64,000 bases of DNA from Salinarimonas rosea DSM 21201. Lineage in GTDB: Bacteria; Pseudomonadota; Alphaproteobacteria; Rhizobiales; Beijerinckiaceae. Shown piece by piece: positions 1 to 8,520 of the stretch. Positions within the stretch are counted from its first letter, which is position 1, and each line of letters starts with the position of its first letter. The notes under the pieces are model-generated. The model made no database searches and was not told the DNA's origin. It saw only the letters and a program-made list of their open reading frames with translations. The DNA lies in the NCBI RefSeq assembly GCF_000429045.1, contig NZ_AUBC01000004.1, positions 242,567-306,566 of the forward strand, read 5' to 3'. Position numbers and translations under genes: made by a program.

Positions 1-181
1 CGACAGGTGCGGATGAGGGTTCGTTCACCGAGCGGCGGCGGGAGCGGGGTTCTCGGCCCGGCGGTAACCCCGTCCTAACCCCTCGCGCGCCAGGATCGAT
101 CATCCATACGCGCGCTTGCCGACGGGACGATCCCGCGGGCATGCTGGTCCAGACGATTCGAGCCCTCGAGGTCACTCCTGC

Positions 182-1339
182 ATGAGCTCCTCCCGCACGA
201 GCCCCTCCGGCATGAACCGCTCCGATATCGTCACCGCGCGCGCGGGCTCCTCGAACGCCCTCGCGCCGATCGCCGAGACCGACTACGAGGCGATCGAATC
301 GGCAGTCATGGAGACCCAGCGCGGGCGCTGGTTCCTGGCGGAGTACGCCCGGCGCAACCGCAACGCGGACACCAACGTGCTGCTCGAGGCCATCAACCGG
401 CTCGAGAGCGTCGTCGCCGCCGAACGCGAGACGCAGCGGATGGACCGCCTGCGCTTCGATCTCGTCGAGATGGCCCGCGCGATCACGTCCACCAAGCGCG
501 AGATTGCGGCGATCCGCCCCGGCGAGGGCACGCCCTCCGACCTCGAGGTCGCCTCGGAGGCGCTCGACGGCATCGTGCGCACCACCGAGCGCGCGACCTC
601 CGACATCCTCGATGCCGCCGAGCACGTGCAGGAGGCCGCCTGGACGCTGCGCGAGGACGGCGCGCGCGAGGACCTGTGCGACGAGCTCGATCGGCGCGCC
701 ACCGACATCTACACCCACTGCTCCTTCCAGGACCTGACCGCCCAGCGCACGAAGCGCATCATCGAGACGCTGCGCTTCCTCGAGGGGCGCATCAACGCGA
801 TGATGGACATCTGGGGCGCGAGCCTCGACGACGAGGAGCCGGCCGCCGCGCAGGATGGGCACGAGCAGGCGCGCCACCAGGACCTGGGCTCGAAGCTCGA
901 TGTCTTCCACGGGCTCGGCCAGACCGAGATCGACGACGTGATCGTCGAGGGCGAGGTCGTCACCGCACTCGAGCCCGCCGTCGAGGCGGTTCGGGCCGGC
1001 GTGGAGGCCGTCGCCGACGACGTCGCCTGGGACGAGGCCGAGGCGGAGTTCGCCGGGGCCGAGAGCGCCGAGACCTCGATGGAAGCGGCGGACGCGTTCG
1101 AGATCGAGGACGCGATCGAGGTGACCGACCCGCTCGCGCTCGATCCCGCGCCGGCGGGGTTCGCCCTCGACGGGGCGGCGGAAGGCGCGACCGACGACCG
1201 GGGCGCCGACGAGCCGGGCGACACGCCGGTGCGTCCGGATCTTTCCGCCCGAGCCTTGTCCGGGGAAGCCTTCTCCGCCGACGCTTTCGCCGAGATCGAC
1301 GGCCTCGGCACGCGCGAGAAGCTCGCCCGCTTCAGCTGA
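182..1339 (+). CDS. cheZ: CheZ-like protein phosphatase
   Basis: This 385-residue protein carries the CheZ hallmark near residues 180-200 (CSFQDLTAQRTKRI), with the Asp (D184) and catalytic Gln (Q188) positions that in CheZ direct hydrolysis of CheY-phosphate. A helical segment rich in charged residues (about 30-215) fits the CheZ four-helix hairpin. The remaining C-terminal part, roughly 170 residues, is acidic, low in complexity and probably disordered. I chose the ATG at 182 rather than one 66 bases upstream because a GAGG lies near it and the extra peptide looks non-coding. No cheA, cheY or flagellar genes are nearby, so the cognate response regulator is unknown. The CheZ assignment rests on the D-L-T-x-Q core; overall similarity to enteric CheZ is low. 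Confidence 0.7.
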   Translation: MSSSRTSPSGMNRSDIVTARAGSSNALAPIAETDYEAIESAVMETQRGRWFLAEYARRNRNADTNVLLEAINRLESVVAAERETQRMDRLRFDLVEMARAITSTKREIAAIRPGEGTPSDLEVASEALDGIVRTTERATSDILDAAEHVQEAAWTLREDGAREDLCDELDRRATDIYTHCSFQDLTAQRTKRIIETLRFLEGRINAMMDIWGASLDDEEPAAAQDGHEQARHQDLGSKLDVFHGLGQTEIDDVIVEGEVVTALEPAVEAVRAGVEAVADDVAWDEAEAEFAGAESAETSMEAADAFEIEDAIEVTDPLALDPAPAGFALDGAAEGATDDRGADEPGDTPVRPDLSARALSGEAFSADAFAEIDGLGTREKLARFS

Positions 1340-1350
1340 GGGCCTGTCAA

Positions 1351-1400
1351 TCGTCCCGGACCCCACTAGATTGTGCTGACCTGGATATGGGGTCGGACGA
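1351..1400. repeat. Imperfect inverted repeat in a 203-bp intergenic gap
   Basis: The arm at 1351-1365 (TCGTCCCGGACCCCA) is the reverse complement of the arm at 1388-1400 (TGGGGTCGGACGA) apart from a two-base bulge, with a 22-base spacer. As RNA it would form a long hairpin between the cheZ-like gene and the oxidoreductase. It has no U-run, so it is not a standard terminator. It could be an operator, an mRNA-stabilising hairpin or an old insertion-element end. Confidence 0.4.
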
Positions 1401-1542
1401 TGAGTGGCGAGCTACGGGGCCGTATGCGCCCCTGCGCGAAGCGAATGCGCGGCGGAAGGGGCCCGGCGGCCGGCCTCGCCGCGGCACCCGGGATCCCGCG
1501 CCGGATCCGCCCCTCCCTTCGCGGTCTCTGAGGGAGCGCCCG

Positions 1543-3726
1543 ATGCTGTTCACGCCGACGCTCCCCCCGGTCACCCGCCGCGGCTTCGTGGCGGGCGGCT
1601 TGACGCTCGGCCTCGCGCTTGCGCTCGGCGGGCGGCGCGTGCGCGCCGCCGCGCCCGGCGTCGGGGTCGACGCGCCGGCCGCGCCGAACGCCTTCGTGAC
1701 CATTGCGCCCGACGACACGGTCACCGTCACCGTCAAGCATCTCGACATGGGCCAGGGCGTGTCGACCGGCCTGCCGACGATCGTCGCCGAGGAGCTCGAC
1801 GCCGACTGGGCGCAGATGCGCTTCGCCTTCGCGCCCGCGGACGCCCGCACCTACGCGAACCTCGCCTGGGGCCCGGTCCAGGGCACCGGCGGCTCGACGG
1901 CGACCGCCAATTCCTGGATGCAGCTGCGCAAGGCCGGGGCGGCCATGCGCGCGATGCTCGTCTCCGCGGCGGCCGCCGACTGGGGCGTGCCGGAGGGCGA
2001 GATCGCTGTGGCGCGCGGGCGAATCCGGCACGAGGCCTCCGGGCGAGAGGCCGGCTTCGGCGCCCTCGCGGCGGCCGCGGCGGCGCTGCCGGTCCCCGCC
2101 GAGCCGCCGCTGAAGCGCCCCGATGCCTGGACGCTCGTCGGCCGCGAGGACCTGCCGCGGCTCGACAGCGCGGCGAAGACCGACGGCAGCGCCACCTATT
2201 CGCTCGACGTGCGCCTGCCCGGCATGCTCACCGCCGTCGTCGCCCATCCGCCGCTCTTCGGGGCACGGGTCGCGGGCTTCGACGCCGAGGCGGCGCGGGC
2301 GGTCCCGGGTGTCGTGGACGTCGTGGAGATCCCCACGGGCGTCGCCGTCGTCGCCCGCGACACCTGGTCGGCCCTGCGCGGGCGCGATGCGCTCACGGTG
2401 GAATGGGACGAGCGCCGCGCCGAGGCGCGCTCCACCGCAGAGCTGATCGCCGACGCCCGCGCCGTCCTCGACTGCCCCGGCATCCGCGCGGCCGGCGAGG
2501 GCGACGCCGCCGGTGCGCTCGCCGGCGCCGCGACCGTGATCGAGGCCGAGCACGTCTTCCCCTACCTGGCGCACGCCGCCATGGAGCCGATGAACGGCAC
2601 CATCGCGCGCCGGGAGGACGGCACCTACGAGGCCTGGGGCGGCTTCCAGATCCAGACGATCGACCAGGCGAGCATCGCCGCCATCTTCGGCGTGACGCCC
2701 GATCGGGTGCGGCTGAACACGCTCTTCGCCGGCGGCTCCTTCGGGCGGCGCGCGGTGCCCGGCGCGGACTGGGTGTCGGAAGCCGCCCACGTCCTGAAGG
2801 CGACCGGCGAGCGCGCGCCGATCCACCTCGTCTGGACTCGCGAGGACGACATGGGGGCGGGGCACTACCGCCCGCTCGTCGTCCATCGCCTGCGCGCCGG
2901 GCTCGACGCGGACGGCCGCATCGTCGGCTGGGAGCACCGCATCGCCGGCAAGTCCATCCTCAAGGGCACGCCCTTCGAGGCGCTGATCGTGGCCGACGGC
3001 GTCGACGCTACCAGCGTCGAGGGCGCGCGCGCCCTGCCCTACGCGGTCGGCGCCCGCCGGCTCACGGTGCACGAGACCCGCGAGCTCGTGCCCGTGCTCT
3101 GGTGGCGCGCGGTGGGCCACACCCACACCGCGCACGCGATCGAGACCATGATCGACGAGCTCGCGCACGCCGCCGGGCGCGACCCGGTCGACTACCGGCT
3201 CTCGCTGCTCGCCGAGGGCTCGCGGGAGGCCGCCGTGCTGCGCCGCGCCGCCGCCGAGGCCGGCTGGGCCGGGCCCGACGGCGGGGACGGCACGGGGCGC
3301 GGCGTGTCGGTCCACACCTCGTTCGGGACGGCCGTGGCGATGGTGGCGGACGTCGCGGTCTCCGGCGCGGAGATCCGCGTCGAGCGCGTCGTCGCCGCGG
3401 TGGAATGCGGCGTCGCCATCAACCCGGACGTGATCCGCGCCCAGATCGAGGGCGCGGTGGGCTTCGCGCTCGCCAGCGTCCTGCGCGAGCGGGTGACGCT
3501 CCTGGACGGCGCCGTGCAGGAGACGAACTTCCACGCCTACCGGCCCACCCGATTCTCCGAGATGCCGCGGGTCGAGGTGCACATCCTGCCCTCCGAGAAC
3601 CCGCCCTCGGGCATCGGCGAGCCGGGCGTGCCGACGCTGGCGCCGGCGGTGGCGAACGCCGTCTTCGCCGCCACCGGCCGGCGGCTGCGCTCGCTGCCGC
3701 TCGACCTCGCCGGCGAGGGCGCCTGA
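1543..3726 (+). CDS. Molybdopterin-binding oxidoreductase large subunit (isoquinoline 1-oxidoreductase beta-like)
   Basis: A 727-residue protein of the xanthine dehydrogenase / aldehyde oxidase superfamily, most like the IorB-type periplasmic members that hydroxylate aldehydes or N-heterocycles. The N-terminus has a twin-arginine signal (TRRGFVAGG) and a hydrophobic run, implying folded export with its molybdenum cofactor. Family signatures include [14 protein letters not shown] near 65, AAMEPMNGT near 350, GGSFGRRA near 400, and a C-terminal [13 protein letters not shown] whose Glu matches the active-site glutamate. The ATG at 1543 follows a GAGGGA ribosome site; the much longer open frame upstream overlaps cheZ and is not coding. 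The family normally needs a small 2Fe-2S subunit (IorA) and often a c-type cytochrome partner; neither is in this window. A terminator follows the gene, so it looks monocistronic. Confidence 0.85.
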   Translation: MLFTPTLPPVTRRGFVAGGLTLGLALALGGRRVRAAAPGVGVDAPAAPNAFVTIAPDDTVTVTVKHLDMGQGVSTGLPTIVAEELDADWAQMRFAFAPADARTYANLAWGPVQGTGGSTATANSWMQLRKAGAAMRAMLVSAAAADWGVPEGEIAVARGRIRHEASGREAGFGALAAAAAALPVPAEPPLKRPDAWTLVGREDLPRLDSAAKTDGSATYSLDVRLPGMLTAVVAHPPLFGARVAGFDAEAARAVPGVVDVVEIPTGVAVVARDTWSALRGRDALTVEWDERRAEARSTAELIADARAVLDCPGIRAAGEGDAAGALAGAATVIEAEHVFPYLAHAAMEPMNGTIARREDGTYEAWGGFQIQTIDQASIAAIFGVTPDRVRLNTLFAGGSFGRRAVPGADWVSEAAHVLKATGERAPIHLVWTREDDMGAGHYRPLVVHRLRAGLDADGRIVGWEHRIAGKSILKGTPFEALIVADGVDATSVEGARALPYAVGARRLTVHETRELVPVLWWRAVGHTHTAHAIETMIDELAHAAGRDPVDYRLSLLAEGSREAAVLRRAAAEAGWAGPDGGDGTGRGVSVHTSFGTAVAMVADVAVSGAEIRVERVVAAVECGVAINPDVIRAQIEGAVGFALASVLRERVTLLDGAVQETNFHAYRPTRFSEMPRVEVHILPSENPPSGIGEPGVPTLAPAVANAVFAATGRRLRSLPLDLAGEGA

Positions 3727-3822
3727 GATTCGGCATGGAGGCCGGAACCCGGACCCTCCGCCGGCGTTGCCGATCGTCCCGAGTACGACTCTTCAGGGTG
3801 ACCTCCAGGAAGACCCTCCTCC

Positions 3823-3850
3823 AGCCCGGCCTCAGCGCCGGGCTTTTTTT
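3823..3850 (+). terminator. Rho-independent terminator after the molybdopterin oxidoreductase
   Basis: A perfect 8-bp stem AGCCCGGC / GCCGGGCT with a 6-base loop is followed by seven T residues (3844-3850). It is the clearest intrinsic terminator in the window. The 12 bases just before the stem contain CCCTCCTCC, an anti-Shine-Dalgarno-like motif, so the 3' end could also belong to a small RNA. Confidence 0.85.
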
Positions 3851-3893
3851 CGCCGCCTCGCCTTCGCCGCACCGGATCGCTACATGACCCGGC

Positions 3894-4577
3894 ATGAGCC
3901 TGCCCGAACCGCCCTCCTCCGAAAAGCCCTCCCCCGGCACACTCGCCGATACCCTCACTGCCCTGCGCGCCTGCCGCCTGTGCCGCGACGCCCCGTCCCG
4001 CGGCGCCGCCCTCCCCCACGAGCCGCGGCCGATCGTCCAGGCGCATCCGGCCGCGCGGCTGTGCATCGCGAGCCAGGCGCCGGGGAACCGCGCGCATGTC
4101 GCGGGCGTGCCCTTCCTCGATCCGTCGGGCGTGCGGCTGCGGGCCTGGCTCGGGCTCGACGAGGCGACGTTCTACGATCCGCATCGCGTCGCCATCGTGC
4201 CGATGGGCCATTGCTTTCCCGGCTGGGACGCCAAGGGCGGCGACCTGCCGCCGCGGCGCGAATGCGCGCCGGCCTGGCGCACGCGGGTGTTCGCCGGGCT
4301 GCCGAACCTGGACCTGATCCTCGTCATCGGCGGCTATGCGCAGCGCTGGCACCTGCCGGACCACGCCAAGGCGGGGCTCACCGAGACCGTCCGGAACTGG
4401 CGCGCGATCCTGGACGCGCCGCGCACGCCGACCGTCCTGCCGCTGCCGCATCCGTCCTGGCGCAACAACGCCTGGCTGAAGAAGCACGGCTGGTTCGAGA
4501 CGGACCTCTTGCCCGTCCTGCGGGCGCGGGTGCAGGCTCTCGTCGCAGATCGTCGCCCGGAGGAAGACGCCGCATGA
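3894..4577 (+). CDS. Uracil-DNA glycosylase family protein
   Basis: A 227-residue UDG-superfamily protein. It has the pattern ACRLCRDAP near 27, SQAPGN near 60 (equivalent to the GQAPG/GEAPG motif 1) and LPHPSWRNN near 190 (motif 2 with the His that contacts the uracil-binding site). It likely removes uracil or a related damaged base from DNA, but this subfamily is less well studied than Ung or family 4/5 enzymes and only one CxxC pair is evident, so an iron-sulfur cluster is not supported. It begins 43 bases after the preceding terminator and its stop overlaps the next start codon (ATGA), so the two are probably translationally coupled. Confidence 0.8.
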   Translation: MSLPEPPSSEKPSPGTLADTLTALRACRLCRDAPSRGAALPHEPRPIVQAHPAARLCIASQAPGNRAHVAGVPFLDPSGVRLRAWLGLDEATFYDPHRVAIVPMGHCFPGWDAKGGDLPPRRECAPAWRTRVFAGLPNLDLILVIGGYAQRWHLPDHAKAGLTETVRNWRAILDAPRTPTVLPLPHPSWRNNAWLKKHGWFETDLLPVLRARVQALVADRRPEEDAA

Positions 4578-5362
4578 CCGAGGTCCTGAAATCCACCCGC
4601 GAAGGCGGGGTCGCCACCCTGACCATCGCACGCCCCGACAAGCTCAACGCGCTCACCGCCCAGCTCCACGCCGCGCTGCGGGACGCGCTCGCGGCTTGCG
4701 CGCAGGACGAGAGCGTGTCGGTCGTCGTGCTCACCGGCGAGGGCCGCGCCTTCTCCTCGGGCCAGGACCTGACCGAGGAGCTGCCCCGGGACGCGGAGGG
4801 CCGCATCGATCTCGGCCCGCCGCTGGCGCGCGACTACAACCCGCTGATCCGCACGCTCGTCGACTATCCCAAGGTAACGATCGCCGCGCTGAACGGCCCG
4901 GCGGTGGGCGCCTCGATGAACATCGCGCTCGCCTGCGACATCGTGGTGGCCGCGCGCTCCGCCTATCTGCAGGAGGCCTTCGCGCGAATCGCGCTCGTCC
5001 CGGACGCCGGCGGCACCTGGCTGCTGCCGCGGATCGTCGGCCCCAAGCGGGCGCTCGCGCTGATGCTGACCGCCGAGCCGGTGGGGGCGGAGGACGCGAG
5101 GACGCTCGGCCTCGTCCACGCGGTCTGGGACGACGCCGTCTTCGCCGAGGAGACCCGCGCCTTCGCGGCGCGCCTCGCCGCCGGGCCGGCGCTCGCCCAG
5201 CGCCTCACCAAGCAGGCGCTGGCGCGGAGCCTGGAGAACGACCTCGACGCCCAGCTCGCGCTCGAGGCCGCCCTGCAGCGCGAGGCGGGGTTCTCGGCGG
5301 ACTTCGCCGAGGGCATCGCCGCCTTCCGCGAGAAGCGCGCGCCGCGGTTCCAGGGGCGGTGA
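4574..5362 (+). CDS. Enoyl-CoA hydratase/isomerase (PaaG-like)
   Basis: A 262-residue crotonase-fold enzyme. The CoA oxyanion-hole segments are visible (RAFSSGQDL near 57-65 and [18 protein letters not shown] near 100-118), and [13 protein letters not shown] supplies the aspartate characteristic of PaaG, the 2-(1,2-epoxy-1,2-dihydrophenyl)acetyl-CoA isomerase of aerobic phenylacetate degradation. Length matches PaaG. No other paa genes lie in the window, so the physiological substrate is uncertain: it may be a general enoyl-CoA isomerase/hydratase. Its ATG lies inside the stop codon of the upstream UDG-family gene, giving a two-gene transcription unit with no obvious metabolic logic. Confidence 0.8.
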   Translation: MTEVLKSTREGGVATLTIARPDKLNALTAQLHAALRDALAACAQDESVSVVVLTGEGRAFSSGQDLTEELPRDAEGRIDLGPPLARDYNPLIRTLVDYPKVTIAALNGPAVGASMNIALACDIVVAARSAYLQEAFARIALVPDAGGTWLLPRIVGPKRALALMLTAEPVGAEDARTLGLVHAVWDDAVFAEETRAFAARLAAGPALAQRLTKQALARSLENDLDAQLALEAALQREAGFSADFAEGIAAFREKRAPRFQGR

Positions 5363-5408
5363 CGGGGCGGTGATCGGGCGGTGATCGGGCGGCCATGCCC
5401 GGCCGCCC
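5353..5408. repeat. Short tandem repeat and hairpin between convergent genes
   Basis: About three copies of an 11-12 base unit (GGGCGGTGATC) run across the end of the enoyl-CoA hydratase gene and end in a perfect hairpin, GGGCGGCC / GGCCGCCC (5387-5394 and 5401-5408). There is no U-run on either strand. It may act as a bidirectional, U-less terminator between the converging transcripts; otherwise the gap up to 5531 shows nothing recognisable. Confidence 0.45.
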
Positions 5409-5531
5409 TGCGTCATCACCGAAGGGGAGGAGTCCGCGCCGCGGCACGCGCGGGCGGTGGGGCCGTCACGACGTCCCGGCGGGCCGCGCCGCCGCCCTCC
5501 CACGACGGACCCGAACGAGGGACATCCCTCC

Positions 5532-6695
5532 TCAAACCCCCTCGTCCTCCGCCGGCGGCACCGCGGCCCGCTGCTCCGCCCGGCTCATCGGCTGGTGCGT
5601 GAAGCCGCGCAGCCCCGTCGTGATCTCGTTCACGTCGCGGGTGATCTCCACCGGCGAGGCGACGTAGGCGGTCATCAGCTCGGCCAGCGAGCGCAGGGCG
5701 TGCATGTGGATGCGCTCGTAGCCGTGGGAGGCGTCGATGCCGAAGGTGATCAGCGCCGTGCGCACGTCGTGGCCGGCCACCAGCGCCGCCGCGGAATCCG
5801 AGCGGTAGTAGCGGAACACGTCCTTCTGGAAGCGGATGTCGTTCTCGCGCGCGAGGCGAACCAGCTTGCGGGTCAGATGGAAATCGAAGGGGCCGGTCTG
5901 GTCGGCCATGGCGATGGTGACGCCGAACTCGTCGGAGTTCTGGCCGGGCGCCGTCACGCCGTTGTCGACGGAGACCACCGCCGCCACGTCCTCGCCGAAG
6001 GCGGAGGAGGCGCCGACCCCCACCTCCTCGGCGATGGTGAACAGCCAGTAGGTGTCGACCTCGGGCTCGAGCTGCGCGTCGACGAGGGCCTTCAGCGCCG
6101 CCAGCATCGCCGCCGTGCCCGCCTTGTTGTCGAGGTGGCGCGAGACGATGAAGCCGTTCTCCAGGAATTCCGGCTGCGGGTCGATGGCGACGATGTCGCC
6201 GACGTCGATGCCGAGCTTGACCAGGTCGCCGCGGGAGCGGCCCATGGCGTCGACGCGCAGCTCCACGTGCTGCCAGCCGACGGGCGCGGTGTCGACCTCG
6301 TCGTTGAAGGCGTGGCCCGACGCCTTGGGCGGCAGGATCGTGCCGCGATAGGTGCCCTTCTCGGAGAAGATCGTCGCGCGCGCGCCCTCCGCGAAGCGCG
6401 CCGACCAGTTGCCGATCGGCACGAGCTCGAGGCGGCCGTTCTCCTTGAGCTGCTTCACCTGCGCACCCAGCGTGTCGAGATGGCCGACGAGCGCGCGCGC
6501 CGGCTTGCCCCGCCGGCCGATGAGCTTCGTACGCACGACGCCGCGGCGCGTGATCTCGTAGGCGAGGCCGAGCCGCTCGAGCTCGCGGGAGGTGTGGCGC
6601 ACGACCGAGTCGGTGTAGCCCGTGGGCGAGGGAATGCCGAGGAGCTCGGCGAGCCTGTCCCGGAGATACGCCGTGTCGATCGTCAGCCGCTGCAT
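5532..6695 (-). CDS. Osmoprotectant NAGGN system M42 family peptidase
   Basis: A 387-residue M42-type (glutamyl aminopeptidase / endoglucanase-like) metallopeptidase. The metal ligands are visible in GHLDTLG near 70, ASGHAFNDEVD near 128, SRHLDNKAGTAAM near 180 and IAEEVGVGAS near 217. Its place as third gene after asnO and ngg identifies it with the peptidase conserved in N-acetylglutaminylglutamine amide (NAGGN) loci; it presumably hydrolyses the dipeptide osmolyte or a related peptide, a role inferred from context. Its ATG shares one base with the ngg stop codon (TGATG). All three genes are read leftward. Confidence 0.88.
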   Translation of the reverse strand: MQRLTIDTAYLRDRLAELLGIPSPTGYTDSVVRHTSRELERLGLAYEITRRGVVRTKLIGRRGKPARALVGHLDTLGAQVKQLKENGRLELVPIGNWSARFAEGARATIFSEKGTYRGTILPPKASGHAFNDEVDTAPVGWQHVELRVDAMGRSRGDLVKLGIDVGDIVAIDPQPEFLENGFIVSRHLDNKAGTAAMLAALKALVDAQLEPEVDTYWLFTIAEEVGVGASSAFGEDVAAVVSVDNGVTAPGQNSDEFGVTIAMADQTGPFDFHLTRKLVRLARENDIRFQKDVFRYYRSDSAAALVAGHDVRTALITFGIDASHGYERIHMHALRSLAELMTAYVASPVEITRDVNEITTGLRGFTHQPMSRAEQRAAVPPAEDEGV

Positions 6696-8461
6696 CAGTC
6701 GCGTCGCTCGAAGCTGTGGGCCTGCCGCACGGCGGCCGGGATGGAGAGGGGGAAGAGCAGGTCCACGAACCGCTCCGCCGTCGGCTGCGGCTCGTGGTTG
6801 GCGAGGCCGGGCCGCTCGTTCGCCTCGATGAAGGCGTAGGTCGGCTCATAGGGCGAGGGGACCATGAAGTCGATCCCCACGACCGGGATGTCGATGGCGC
6901 GCGCCGCCCTCACCGCCGCCTCGACGAGGCGCGGATGCACGTGGGCGGTGACGTCGTGGATCGTGCCGCCCGTGTGCAGGTTCGCCGTGCGGCGCACCAC
7001 GATCTCGCTGCCGTCGGGGACGACGTCGTCGAGCGAGAAGCCCGCCTTCGTCACGCAGCGCTCGGTCTCGCCGTCGAGCGGGATGCGACTCTCGCCGCCC
7101 GTCGCCGCCATGCGCCGGCGGCTCTGGCGCTCGATCAGCTCGCGGATCGTGCGCTCGCCGTCGCCGACGACCCGCGCCGGCCGGCGCACGGCGGCGGCGA
7201 CGAGGCGGTAGTCGATGACGACGAGGCGCAGGTCCTCGCCCGCCACCTTCTGCTCGACGAGCACCCGCTCGCACTGCTCGCGGGCGACCTCGATCGCCGC
7301 GCGCAGGTCCTCCATCGTCTCGACGCCGACGGCGACGCCCCTGCCCTGCTCGCCTCGCGCGGGCTTGACGACGACGGAGCCGTGCTTCTCCAGGAACGCG
7401 GCGAGCGCCGCCTCGTCCTCCCCGGGCGCGCCCGTCTCGACCTGCTCGGGCACGACGACGCCGGCGCGCGCGACGATGCGGCGGGTCACCGCCTTGTCGT
7501 CGCAGATCGACACCGCGACGCCGCTGGTGAGCTCGCACAAGGCCTCCCGGCAATGCACCGAGCGCCCGCCGTAGGTCAGCCGGAAGAAGCCGCCTTCGGC
7601 GTCGGTGACCTCCACGTCGATGCCGCGCCGGCGCGCCTCGTTGGTGATGATGCGCGCGTATGGGTTGAGCTCCTCCTCCGGGCCGGGGCCCGCGAAGAGC
7701 TTCTCGTTGATGGGGTTCTTGCGCTTCAGGGTGAAGACGTGCAGCCGCTCGAAGCCGAGCTTCTCGTAGAGCGAGATCGCGTGCTCGTTGTCGTGCATAA
7801 CCGAGAGGTCCATGAACGCCGCGCCCCGCGCCTTGAACAGCTCGGCGAGCGCGCGCACCAGCGCCTCCCCCACGCCGGGCTGGGTGGCCTGCGGGTCGAC
7901 GGCGAGGCACCAGAGCGAGGAGCCCTTCTCGGGATCGTTGAAGGCACGGGCGTGGTCGACGCCCGTCACCGTGCCGACGATGGCGCCCGACACGTCGTCC
8001 TCGGCGACGAGGTGGATGATCGCGCGCGAATCCCGCCGCGCCCAGAAGAATTCCGGCGGCACCGGCACCATCCCCCGGGCGGCGTAGATCCGGTTCACCG
8101 CATCCGCATCCGACCGCGAGTCGAGCCGGCGCACGTCGAAGCCGTGATAGGCCCGCTCGCTCTTCGCGTAGCGTGCGAGGTCGAGCCGATAAGTATGGGA
8201 AGGATCGAGGAACATCTCCTGCGGCGCGGCCGCGAGCGCCACGTGCGGGTCGCGGATGTAGACGGCGATGTCGCGCCGGTCCGGCCGCTCGCCGCGCATC
8301 GCCTCGGCGAGCTCGCGCATGTCCTCGAAGGTCTGGCCGAACAGCAGCCGGCCCCAGCCGCAATCGATCGCGGCGTTGGGCCGGGCGAGCACGGCGGCGG
8401 GCTCGACGGGCGCCGCGTCGACGCGCGGCCCCTCGGCGTCGGTGCGATGGAGATCGGTCAT
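6695..8461 (-). CDS. ngg: N-acetylglutaminylglutamine synthetase (GNAT/ATP-grasp fusion)
   Basis: A 588-residue fusion enzyme. The N-terminal half (about residues 85-235) is a GNAT acetyltransferase with the acetyl-CoA loop region TQPGVGEALVRAL. The C-terminal half (about 290-575) is an ATP-grasp ligase with VVVKPARGEQGRGVAV and the metal-binding FIEANERPGLANH near the end. In Sinorhizobium meliloti the asnO-ngg pair makes NAGGN, a dipeptide osmolyte; ngg acetylates and joins two glutamines. I chose the ATG at 8461, 59 bases after asnO; the longer open frame covering asnO in another frame is an artefact. A leftward operon with asnO and the peptidase is clear. Confidence 0.92.
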   Translation of the reverse strand: MTDLHRTDAEGPRVDAAPVEPAAVLARPNAAIDCGWGRLLFGQTFEDMRELAEAMRGERPDRRDIAVYIRDPHVALAAAPQEMFLDPSHTYRLDLARYAKSERAYHGFDVRRLDSRSDADAVNRIYAARGMVPVPPEFFWARRDSRAIIHLVAEDDVSGAIVGTVTGVDHARAFNDPEKGSSLWCLAVDPQATQPGVGEALVRALAELFKARGAAFMDLSVMHDNEHAISLYEKLGFERLHVFTLKRKNPINEKLFAGPGPEEELNPYARIITNEARRRGIDVEVTDAEGGFFRLTYGGRSVHCREALCELTSGVAVSICDDKAVTRRIVARAGVVVPEQVETGAPGEDEAALAAFLEKHGSVVVKPARGEQGRGVAVGVETMEDLRAAIEVAREQCERVLVEQKVAGEDLRLVVIDYRLVAAAVRRPARVVGDGERTIRELIERQSRRRMAATGGESRIPLDGETERCVTKAGFSLDDVVPDGSEIVVRRTANLHTGGTIHDVTAHVHPRLVEAAVRAARAIDIPVVGIDFMVPSPYEPTYAFIEANERPGLANHEPQPTAERFVDLLFPLSIPAAVRQAHSFERRD

Positions 8462-8520
8462 GGTCTGCCCCCGGGTTCTTCCGTCTCGGGTGGTCGGGTC
8501 GGTCTCTGGCGGCGTGCGGC

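Noticed and set aside
676..3726. 1016-codon frame starting inside cheZ
   Set aside because: The first 289 codons are an alternative frame of cheZ and the intergenic gap. The oxidoreductase begins at 1543 with a ribosome site and Tat signal.
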